Assembly: GCA_002368865.1 (NCBI GenBank) | Contig: DFDT01000200.1 | Location: 1-13,050 of the forward strand | DNA: 13,050 bases | Direction: 5' to 3' | Origin: Lachnospiraceae bacterium UBA3821 | GTDB taxonomy: Bacteria > Bacillota > Clostridia > Lachnospirales > Lachnospiraceae | Notes under the pieces: generated by a model | The model's database searches: none | What the model was told of the DNA's origin: nothing | What the model saw: the letters and a program-made list of their open reading frames with translations, nothing else | Translations under genes and position numbers: made by a program | Shown here: in pieces, positions 6,995 through 13,050 of the stretch | How positions within the stretch are numbered: position 1 is the first letter of the stretch | Layout: each line of letters opens with the position of its first letter

Positions 6995-7894
6995 ATGCGT
7001 AAAATCATTTATCTCACAGCATTCCTGTTGCTGACATTCTGTATCCTGACGAATTCATCCATGAGCCTGTTCCTCGCCGCCAAGGGGCTGCAGCTCTGGT
7101 TTCAAAATATGATCCCGGCGCTGTTGCCGGTTATGATCCTCTCCGGCACCTTGATCCGCATGGGATTGACGGAAGGCTTCACCACATTGGTCTATCCTTT
7201 TGTCAAACCCGTCTTCCGCGTGAGCAGAAATGTCTGCTATGTGATGATCATGGGCTTTTTATGCGGATTTCCTATGGGCGCCAAATGTGTCAGCGACATG
7301 TATGCCGCAAATAAAATCAGCAGCCGGGAGGCGGAATTTCTTCTTGCCTTTTGCAATAACATCGGCCCGGTCTATTTTGTCAGTTTTGCGCTTCCGGTGA
7401 TCGGCTGTACCGGGCTCGGCCTGCCGCTTTTGGGGATGTATGGTCTGCCGCTCCTCTATGGTTTATTCCTGCGTTATACCGCTTTCAAAGAGATTGGTAT
7501 ATCACCTCATAATCCTGAAGTTTCCAAAGAGCTGTCTTTTCTTCCTGCGATGGATGCGGCCATTTACGCCGCGCTCCAAAGCATGCTCATGTTGGGCGGA
7601 TATATGATCCTGTTCAATCTGCTGCTGTTGGTGCCCGCCTTATCCTGTCCAACCGCATTGCCGTATCTTGCGCCGATCTTCGAAATTACGGGAGGTCTGT
7701 CCATACTCGGCACAAAACTGCCGATTTATTCGCTGATCGTGCTGCCCTTCGGCGGATTGTCCTGCATTGCGCAAACCTATACCTGTATCAAAGACACCGA
7801 TCTGTCTCTCGCTGCATATGTCCGCCACAAACTGATCCTCACCCTGCTCACCGCAGGATATTATCTTCTTTTGCGCTTTTTGCGCCTGTTATAA
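6995..7894 (+). CDS. YlbJ-like sporulation membrane protein, nucleoside-recognition/Gate domain family
   Basis: A 299-residue integral membrane protein with about seven to eight hydrophobic segments. Motifs typical of the YlbJ group are PALLPVMILSG at 41-51, GFPMGAKCVSDMY at 91-103, FCNNIGPVYF at 119-128, EITGG at 230-234 and GGLSCIAQ at 253-260. YlbJ of Bacillus is a sporulation membrane protein of about 400 residues; this one is shorter, so it may be a paralogous branch. The start at 6995 is chosen because GGGTG lies seven bases upstream and the first helix then begins at once. A start at 6944 would add 17 non-hydrophobic residues. It is the only plus-strand gene, divergent from the synthase fusion and convergent with the amidase, whose 3' end it overlaps by 34 bp. 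The nearby rsmD and coaD genes (Bacillus ylbH and ylbI) support the assignment. Confidence 0.78.
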   Translation: MRKIIYLTAFLLLTFCILTNSSMSLFLAAKGLQLWFQNMIPALLPVMILSGTLIRMGLTEGFTTLVYPFVKPVFRVSRNVCYVMIMGFLCGFPMGAKCVSDMYAANKISSREAEFLLAFCNNIGPVYFVSFALPVIGCTGLGLPLLGMYGLPLLYGLFLRYTAFKEIGISPHNPEVSKELSFLPAMDAAIYAALQSMLMLGGYMILFNLLLLVPALSCPTALPYLAPIFEITGGLSILGTKLPIYSLIVLPFGGLSCIAQTYTCIKDTDLSLAAYVRHKLILTLLTAGYYLLLRFLRLL

Positions 7895-9234
7895 TTCACG
7901 ATCTGCGCCGTCAGCACAATGACAAACAGCACGATCACTAAGGCCAGACAAAATTTGAGGAAAGTCAGAATATTCACCGCAGAGGGATCTTTTTCCACTT
8001 CAGCGGATACCGGTTCAAATGTGGTCGTTCCGATGGATTCATGCTTATGTTCCAACGGTTCCGTGGCAGGTACCGCTTCCTGTTCTTTCCGCTCTACCTG
8101 AGCGGAGGCTGTCAATTGATCGTCGCCGCCTGTTCTCTTAGAGAAAGTCTGGTCAAAGAACAGTGTATTGCTTTCTTTGAAAACATCCGAAATATTATAG
8201 GCCCGCACCTGGATCTGCGGTCTGCGGCCACCGGGGATCGTCAGATTCAGACGGAACGTATCCGGATATTCACCGGTCAAAGTATCGGTGTCCGGCCAGG
8301 TCTCCAGACGGGACCATGTTTTGCCGCCATCTATGGTATAGTCATAATAGACCAAAGGGCTGTCATAATCCGTGGCACTGATACTGAGGCTCAACGCGCC
8401 GGTGTCATAGTCACATTCCAGGAGGCTGATATCGCAGATATCGGGCACTGTAAGATCCTGCAGAGTGCTCTGCACCACATCATCCGCCGAGGCAGGCTGC
8501 AGGTTGGCGGGCATATTACTGTAATCAATGCCCAGCTTTGCGCTTTTTAACCCGAAATATCTGGCCACAGAATGGGCATCCGCCCGTCCGAAAGCTTTAT
8601 AGTCTTCTGCATTTTTTACAAAATCCGCATCTCGTTCTTCATCCACGTAGCAGTGTTCGATGATAACGGCCGGGACTTCTCTGTCCGCAGATTCCCTAAG
8701 AATCCCGTAATAATCCTGCCCGGGATGCTCCGTACTGAATCTGGTCTTTGCGCCTCTCACAAAAAGCCCCATTTCCCGGAAAGACTCTAAGTGCTGATAG
8801 CCAAACTGGTAACCGTAGGCATTGTAGGGCGGCATACAGGAAACCCATACTTCCGTGCCATACATCGTGTGAAACTCAGAAGCGTTATAATGAATACTGA
8901 ACATAAAATCCGCATTTACGCTCTGCGCATACTCCGCTCTTTCATACAGCTCCAATCCCACATCTTTCGTGCGGGTCATGTAAACCTGCACATTATCAAA
9001 TTGCGTCAGCTCGTCGTACATTGCCTGGGCTGTGATCAGCGTCATCTCTTTCTCCAGGGTATGACTGGAATTGGTTCCGTTGTTCTTTCCGCCGTGTCCC
9101 GGATCGATCACCACTGTGACCACACCGTCCACGGGTTGTACCCTGTCAGCCGCCTGTACGCCGAGAGAAAGATTCAAAAACAATATCACACCAATCAATA
9201 CGCCCCAAAGTCCTGGAGTTCCTCTACGACTCAT
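7861..9234 (-). CDS. Membrane-anchored N-acetylmuramoyl-L-alanine amidase (Amidase_3)
   Basis: A 457-residue exported peptidoglycan hydrolase that cuts the bond between N-acetylmuramic acid and L-alanine. It has a signal peptide at residues 1-28 with a likely cut after VQA. The zinc amidase domain covers about 38-228, with VVIDPGHGG (His47), Glu61, SIHYNA (His115) and IIEHCYVD (catalytic Glu193), so all ligands are present. A beta-sandwich-like domain lies at about 262-361 (DYTIDGGKTW), followed by a charged linker of about 55 residues. A transmembrane helix at about 421-448 precedes a very basic tail (NRRKKRKRR). The predicted topology is a cell-surface enzyme held by a C-terminal anchor, unusual for this family, which more often uses SH3, SPOR or wall-binding repeats. 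The ATG at 9234 has AGGAG nine bases upstream. I see no convincing promoter between the terminator at 9270-9303 and the start. Confidence 0.9.
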   Translation of the reverse strand: MSRRGTPGLWGVLIGVILFLNLSLGVQAADRVQPVDGVVTVVIDPGHGGKNNGTNSSHTLEKEMTLITAQAMYDELTQFDNVQVYMTRTKDVGLELYERAEYAQSVNADFMFSIHYNASEFHTMYGTEVWVSCMPPYNAYGYQFGYQHLESFREMGLFVRGAKTRFSTEHPGQDYYGILRESADREVPAVIIEHCYVDEERDADFVKNAEDYKAFGRADAHSVARYFGLKSAKLGIDYSNMPANLQPASADDVVQSTLQDLTVPDICDISLLECDYDTGALSLSISATDYDSPLVYYDYTIDGGKTWSRLETWPDTDTLTGEYPDTFRLNLTIPGGRRPQIQVRAYNISDVFKESNTLFFDQTFSKRTGGDDQLTASAQVERKEQEAVPATEPLEHKHESIGTTTFEPVSAEVEKDPSAVNILTFLKFCLALVIVLFVIVLTAQIVNYNRRKKRKRR

Positions 9235-9269
9235 TCTTCCATTCTCCTGCTGATTTTTCTACAATCGCA

Positions 9270-9302
9270 AAAACCGGCTTTCGCGGAAAGAAAACCGGTT
9301 TT
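9270..9302 (-). terminator. Intrinsic terminator after the topoisomerase-rsmD-coaD-coiled-coil gene string
   Basis: The arms AAAACCGG (9270-9277) and CCGGTTTT (9295-9302) pair. An inner CTTTC/GAAAG stem closes a GCG loop, with a four-base AAAA bulge on one side. On the minus strand the hairpin ends in five Ts (9273-9269). It begins 33 bp after the stop of the coiled-coil gene. The nearly symmetric A/T flanks mean that it could also stop plus-strand transcripts. It would separate the amidase from the upstream operon unless there is read-through. Confidence 0.75.
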
Positions 9303-9335
9303 CTATGATCAATTTATCATCCAATACTTATGAGC

Positions 9336-9935
9336 TTATGAGATGACGTCATCTCCGTCTTCGGCATCGTCCAGGATCACCGTTTCCAGATCCTCTTCTG
9401 CCGGATGAAGCTCCTGACGATTCGATACGATAATGTCTCTGTACTGATTCATGGAACTGATCAGATTCTCGTAATTGCTGTTCGCCGATCGGGTGGTCGC
9501 ATCGATCACCTTCTCCAAGTGCTCCAGCATATCGTCCATATACTGCATTGCCGCTGTACGTACGGCATTGGCTTCGTTGGTCGCGTTGTCCAGAATTTCC
9601 TGCGCCTGTGCCGTTGCCATTGTTACCACTTCGTTCGCCTGGTCGTAAGCCTGGCGCATGATCTCGTGTTCACTGATCAATTCGTTGGTATGTACGGTAG
9701 CCTCCTCAATCAATGCATCCGCCTTGTCTCTGGCATCCTGCAGGATGGCTTCCTTATTGCTGATGATCTTTTGATATCTCTTGATCTCATCGGGAGTTTT
9801 CATTCGAAGCTCACGCAGCAATTCATCGATTTCTTCTTTATTCACGATGATCTCTGTGTTGGACATAAATTTGGGCTTGCAATTCTCGATGTACTCTTCA
9901 ATTTCATCAATCAGTTGTTCGATTCTGCTACTCAT
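9336..9935 (-). CDS. Coiled-coil protein, V-ATPase-H/DivIVA-like
   Basis: A 199-residue soluble, acidic protein. The first 60 residues include a conserved-looking block (IIVNKEEIDELLRELRMK at 29-46), and a long alanine-rich helical stretch at about 60-150 has heptad-like spacing (DARDKADALIEEA). The C-terminus is acidic (DDAEDGDD). Such proteins are often labelled ATPase or V-type ATPase subunit H by similarity of the helix alone, and the pattern also resembles DivIVA-type scaffolds. There is no nucleotide-binding motif, so I do not accept an ATPase function. The ATG at 9935 is preferred over one at 9989 because AAGGAG (9942-9947) lies six bases upstream. That site overlaps the coaD stop codon, and the gap between the genes is 10 bp, so the two are co-transcribed. 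A role in cell division or envelope organisation is a guess. Confidence 0.82.
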   Translation of the reverse strand: MSSRIEQLIDEIEEYIENCKPKFMSNTEIIVNKEEIDELLRELRMKTPDEIKRYQKIISNKEAILQDARDKADALIEEATVHTNELISEHEIMRQAYDQANEVVTMATAQAQEILDNATNEANAVRTAAMQYMDDMLEHLEKVIDATTRSANSNYENLISSMNQYRDIIVSNRQELHPAEEDLETVILDDAEDGDDVIS

Positions 9936-9941
9936 TGGCTT

Positions 9942-9947
9942 CTCCTT
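9942..9947 (-). promoter_or_regulatory. Ribosome binding site that fixes the start at 9935
   Basis: AAGGAG on the minus strand, six bases before the ATG at 9935 and overlapping the coaD stop codon. It excludes the 18-residue N-terminal extension that would begin inside coaD. Confidence 0.7.
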
Positions 9948-10434
9948 ACCGTTTCTGATTATATTTTGCATAAAGCAGTTCCGCAACAAATTCAGGGACG
10001 CACTCGCTGAGATCTCCGCCGAAGCAGGCGATCTCTTTTACACCCGAGGAACTCAGGTAGGAATATTCCAAACTTGCCGTAAAGAATACCGTATCCAGTT
10101 TCCCGTGCGACAGCTTGCTGTTGGTCTGGGCAATCTGCAGCTCATACTCAAAATCCGTGATAGCGCGCAAACCTCTAACCGATACCGGAACATCGATCCG
10201 TTTTGCATAGTCGATCAACAATCCGCTGAAGCTGTCTATCTTCACATTCGGAATATCCTTTGTTGCTTCCTCTAGTATTTTAACACGTTCTTCTACAGAA
10301 AACAACGGATTCTTTGCTTTATTATCCAAAACACTGACAATTACTTCGTCAAAATTTCGTGCAGCACGCTTGATAATGTCAAGGTGTCCATACGTCATGG
10401 GATCAAAACTTCCCGGATAAATCGCTCTTTTCAT
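9946..10434 (-). CDS. coaD: Phosphopantetheine adenylyltransferase
   Basis: A 162-residue enzyme of coenzyme A synthesis that joins ATP and 4'-phosphopantetheine to give dephospho-CoA and pyrophosphate in the cytoplasm. The length matches the bacterial family (about 160). The nucleotidyltransferase signature is YPGSFDPMTYGHLDII at 6-21, with the TxGH motif at residues 14-17 (Thr14, His17). Also present are VRGLRAITDFEYELQIA at 86-102 (Arg87, Arg90) and the ATP-binding YSYLSSSGVKEIA at 124-136. It is intact. The ATG at 10434 follows GGAGAGATAGGA. It lies 37 bp after rsmD, the classic pairing (Bacillus ylbH-ylbI). Confidence 0.97.
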   Translation of the reverse strand: MKRAIYPGSFDPMTYGHLDIIKRAARNFDEVIVSVLDNKAKNPLFSVEERVKILEEATKDIPNVKIDSFSGLLIDYAKRIDVPVSVRGLRAITDFEYELQIAQTNSKLSHGKLDTVFFTASLEYSYLSSSGVKEIACFGGDLSECVPEFVAELLYAKYNQKR

Positions 10435-10471
10435 GATCCTATCTCTCCATACATAAGATTAAACTATTCCG

Positions 10472-11020
10472 TCACGCTCTGCGAAGAAAAACATGCTGAT
10501 TTGTCTTATATCGTTTCACCTTGGTGCATACAAAACCTAATTCTTCCGCATAGTCAAAATCCGTCTGCAGATCCGCTTCCACCACGATCAACGTGTCCTC
10601 TGTTACACAGGGAAGATGACGCAAAAGCTCCAATACACGTTTCTCATGCTCCTGCCCGTAGGGCGGGTCCATAAAGACAATATCCAGCTCTTTTTCGTGA
10701 ATACCGGACAGAGCCGCAAGCACATCCTGTTTTATTACTATACCACGGTCTTCGAATTTCGTAAATGCCAGATTTTGCGCGATACAGGAAATCGCTTTGG
10801 GCGCCTGCTCCACAAAATAGGCTTTCCTGGCGCCACGGCTCAGCGCCTCAATGCCGATGCCGCCGCTTCCGCTGAACAGATCCACAAACACACTCTCCGG
10901 CACATAGGGCTGCAGGATATTAAACAGTGTCTCCTTGATGCGGTCTGTGGTGGGTCTGGTATCCAATCCCTCCGGCGCCTTTAACGGAAGGCTCCTGGCC
11001 GTACCTGCGATCACTCTCAT
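10472..11020 (-). CDS. rsmD: 16S rRNA (guanine(966)-N2)-methyltransferase
   Basis: A 182-residue SAM-dependent enzyme that methylates G966 of 16S rRNA in the small subunit. It opens MRVIAGTARSLPLKAP and has RPTTDRIKETLFNIL at 22-36. The SAM-binding motif DLFSGSGGIGIEAL is at 47-60, and the amino-methyltransferase catalytic motif DPPY at 118-121. Length and order match the family. Its ATG overlaps the stop of the topoisomerase gene by four bases (ATGA), so translation is coupled. coaD follows by 37 bp. Confidence 0.96.
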   Translation of the reverse strand: MRVIAGTARSLPLKAPEGLDTRPTTDRIKETLFNILQPYVPESVFVDLFSGSGGIGIEALSRGARKAYFVEQAPKAISCIAQNLAFTKFEDRGIVIKQDVLAALSGIHEKELDIVFMDPPYGQEHEKRVLELLRHLPCVTEDTLIVVEADLQTDFDYAEELGFVCTKVKRYKTNQHVFLRRA

Positions 11021-13050
11021 GCGCGAATTTTCACTCCTTTTCCATCTCGCTTGGCAAGCTTGATGCTGTTTAACAGCAGATGCTTTGACTTGTACTCAAT
11101 GGCGGCTTCCGAGGTGGCCCCGGTGTAATAAACCGCTTCCAGGCTGTCTTTTTCGCCCAGCTTCATGCCTCTGACACCTACAGCACCTTTCTTCTTCTCT
11201 GGAATCTCCTCCACGGAAAACCGCAGGAAATATCCTTCTTTGGACTGCAGGATCACATTGCGCTGGTCATACAGACTGACAACGCTTAACAGAGTGTCGC
11301 CCTCGCTCAGCTTGGTAGCTGCCACGGTGCGTTTGCTCACATCGAACTCGCCGCCGTCCACAACTTTCATCATAGCCTGTGAAGTGACAAAAAGCAACTG
11401 TTTTAAATTTAATTCGGACTGACTGGTGGCGTACACAATCTGCTCTTTTTCCGTGCTGTAATTGCTCACATTGTCCACCGGAACACCCTTGTCGCGGAAT
11501 TTTCCGAAGGGAAGATCCAACACCTTGATCGTATGGAGCTGTCCCTGGTCGGTAAACAGGCAGATCCTACCGGTGTTTTTGCAGGGGAAAATAAACTTGT
11601 TTTCCGCATCTGCCGCTTCTTTGTTGCGCTCGTAGGTTGCCATGTCGATGGTCTTGGCGTAACCGAACCGGTCCATCAGGAACATGACATCCATCTCCTC
11701 CAGCTCTTTTTCTTTATAGACAGCCTCCTCACCGTTCTCGATCACGGTTTTGCGGGGGCAGCCGTACTCTTTTTTAAACTCATCCAGCTCATTCATGATG
11801 ACCTGAGCCATGGAATCCCTGCGCTCCAAAATATCTTCATAGCGGTAAATATTCGCCATGGTCTCCTCGTGCTCATTGATCAGAGCCTCGATCTCCAGAC
11901 CGATCAACTTATACAACCGCATCTCCAGGATTGCGTTCGCCTGCTTCTCCGTAAAGGCAAGCTGCTCCGCCATGATCTTGGATTCTTTGGATTTGAATTT
12001 GATACCCTCCGTCTTACCTTCCACCAGGCAGGCCTTGGCCATATTGCGGTCCTTGGAACCGCGCAGGATCTCAATGATCAGGTCGATGACATTGCAGGCT
12101 TTGATCAGACCTTCCTGAATCTCCTTACGCTCCATCTCTTTTGCCAGCAGATTTGTATATTTTCTGGTGGCAACCTCATACTGGAAGTCCACGCAGGCTT
12201 TGATAATCTGCTTTAAGCTCATGGTCTCCGGCCTGCCGTTTGCGATGGCCAGCATGTTGACGCCGAAGGTATCCTCCAGACGGGTCTTTTTGTAAAGCAT
12301 GTTCACAAAGTTCTCCGGATCCGCATCTTTCCTGAGTTCAATGACGATACGGATGCCCTCCTTGGAGGACTGATTGGAAATATCCACGATATCCTGGGTT
12401 TTCTTGGTCTCGGAAAGGGCTGCCACGTCGGACAGGAATTTGCCGATGTTGGCGCCGATCATGGGGTAAGGGAGCTCCGTGATGACCACATTGGTCTTGC
12501 CGCCCTTTACTTGCTCAAATTCCACCTTGCCGCGGATTTTAATCTTGCCCACGCCGGTCTCGTAGATCTCCAGCAGCTCGTCCTTGTTGATGACGATACC
12601 GCCTGTGGGGAAATCGGGACCTTTTAAATATTTCATCAACTCCCGGTTGGTGATATTTTCATTCATCATGTATGCCTTGGTGGCGTCAATGACCTCTTTC
12701 AGATTATGGGGCGGGATGCTGGTCGCCATACCTACAGCGATTCCCTCCGAACCGTTTACCAACAGATTGGGAATCTTTACAGGCAGGACGGACGGTTCCT
12801 TCTCTGTCTCATCAAAATTCGGCACAAAGTCCACCACATCTTTGTCCAGATCGGCAAGGAAGGCTTCCTGGGTGATCTTCTGCAGTCTCGCCTCTGTGTA
12901 ACGCATGGCCGCTGCGCCGTCCCCCTCGATATTGCCGAAATTGCCGTGACCGTCGATCAGCGGCATTCCCTTTTTGAAATCCTGGGTCATGACCACCAGC
13001 GCCTCATAGATGGAGCTATCGCCGTGAGGGTGATATTTACCCATGGTATC
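11017..13050 (-). CDS. Type IIA DNA topoisomerase subunit A (GyrA/ParC family), N-terminus missing
   Basis: The gene enters from the right edge in frame. 677 residues are visible, and roughly the first 60 or so are outside. The GKYHPHGDS segment (4-12 of the visible part) and AAAMRYTEARL hold the catalytic tyrosine (visible residue 51), which forms the phosphotyrosyl link with cut DNA. The tower and coiled-coil domains follow, then a C-terminal beta-pinwheel from about residue 480. A canonical GyrA box (QRRGGKG type) is not visible. Together with the ParC-like GDSSIYEA, this points to a topoisomerase IV or second-copy A subunit rather than true gyrase A, though GHGNFGNIEGDGAAAMRYTE resembles GyrA. 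The subunit B partner is presumably upstream, beyond the window. The stop overlaps rsmD by four bases. Confidence 0.9.
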   Translation of the reverse strand, partial: DTMGKYHPHGDSSIYEALVVMTQDFKKGMPLIDGHGNFGNIEGDGAAAMRYTEARLQKITQEAFLADLDKDVVDFVPNFDETEKEPSVLPVKIPNLLVNGSEGIAVGMATSIPPHNLKEVIDATKAYMMNENITNRELMKYLKGPDFPTGGIVINKDELLEIYETGVGKIKIRGKVEFEQVKGGKTNVVITELPYPMIGANIGKFLSDVAALSETKKTQDIVDISNQSSKEGIRIVIELRKDADPENFVNMLYKKTRLEDTFGVNMLAIANGRPETMSLKQIIKACVDFQYEVATRKYTNLLAKEMERKEIQEGLIKACNVIDLIIEILRGSKDRNMAKACLVEGKTEGIKFKSKESKIMAEQLAFTEKQANAILEMRLYKLIGLEIEALINEHEETMANIYRYEDILERRDSMAQVIMNELDEFKKEYGCPRKTVIENGEEAVYKEKELEEMDVMFLMDRFGYAKTIDMATYERNKEAADAENKFIFPCKNTGRICLFTDQGQLHTIKVLDLPFGKFRDKGVPVDNVSNYSTEKEQIVYATSQSELNLKQLLFVTSQAMMKVVDGGEFDVSKRTVAATKLSEGDTLLSVVSLYDQRNVILQSKEGYFLRFSVEEIPEKKKGAVGVRGMKLGEKDSLEAVYYTGATSEAAIEYKSKHLLLNSIKLAKRDGKGVKIRA

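Noticed and set aside
9235..9268. Promoter for the amidase between the terminator and its start
   Set aside because: No -10/-35 pair with acceptable spacing was found; the AT-rich TAGAAA near 9256 lacks a -35.
11533..12216. 227-codon plus-strand frame
   Set aside because: Antisense to the topoisomerase gene, with no ribosome site and no recognisable motif.
1..13050. CRISPR array, tRNA/rRNA, insertion sequence, integrase or phage genes
   Set aside because: No regularly spaced repeats, cloverleaf genes, transposase motifs or attachment-site duplications were seen on either strand.

Overview
The window looks like chromosome from an anaerobic Firmicute of the Clostridia, most likely Lachnospiraceae. 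This rests on protein similarity recalled from the families, on strong purine-rich Shine-Dalgarno sites, on a sporulation-type YlbJ-like membrane protein, and on the neighbourhood topoisomerase A / rsmD / coaD / coiled-coil protein. I could not run a search, so the taxonomy is an inference. Almost everything is on the minus strand, so the natural reading direction is from 13050 down to 1.

Region A (13050-9235, minus) is a housekeeping operon. It holds a type IIA topoisomerase A subunit (its start lies beyond the window), rsmD (4-bp ATGA overlap), coaD and a coiled-coil protein of the type often annotated as a V-ATPase-H-like or DivIVA-like protein. It ends at a clear intrinsic terminator near 9270-9303. 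Next on the same strand comes a secreted, membrane-anchored N-acetylmuramoyl-L-alanine amidase (9234-7861).

Region B (6995-7894) is the only plus-strand gene, a YlbJ-like membrane protein. Its 3' end overlaps the 3' end of the amidase by 34 bp. In Bacillus, ylbH (rsmD), ylbI (coaD) and ylbJ are neighbours, so this is a rearranged version of that cluster.

Region C (6919-1929, minus) is a second, tightly packed gene string: an RsuA-type pseudouridine synthase fused in frame to a HAD phosphatase, a YgiQ-type radical SAM protein (4-bp GTGA overlap), a short-chain dehydrogenase, a two-helix membrane protein and a 77-residue hypothetical protein.

Region D (1920-1, minus) is the accessory part: a hipB-hipA type II toxin-antitoxin pair with its own promoter. 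A perfect 7-bp inverted repeat (AATGCAA-N4-TTGCATT) covers the -35 box, and a second, imperfect copy lies 41 bp upstream. Only 11 bp after hipA begins an RluA-family pseudouridine synthase, cut by the window edge, which may be transcribed from the hipBA promoter.

I see no CRISPR array, tRNA, rRNA, insertion sequence or phage gene. I found no clearly new system. The most unusual items are the hipBA control region with its possible terminator/operator double use, the hipA-rluA junction, the pseudouridine synthase-HAD fusion, and the C-terminally anchored amidase with overlapping convergent neighbour.
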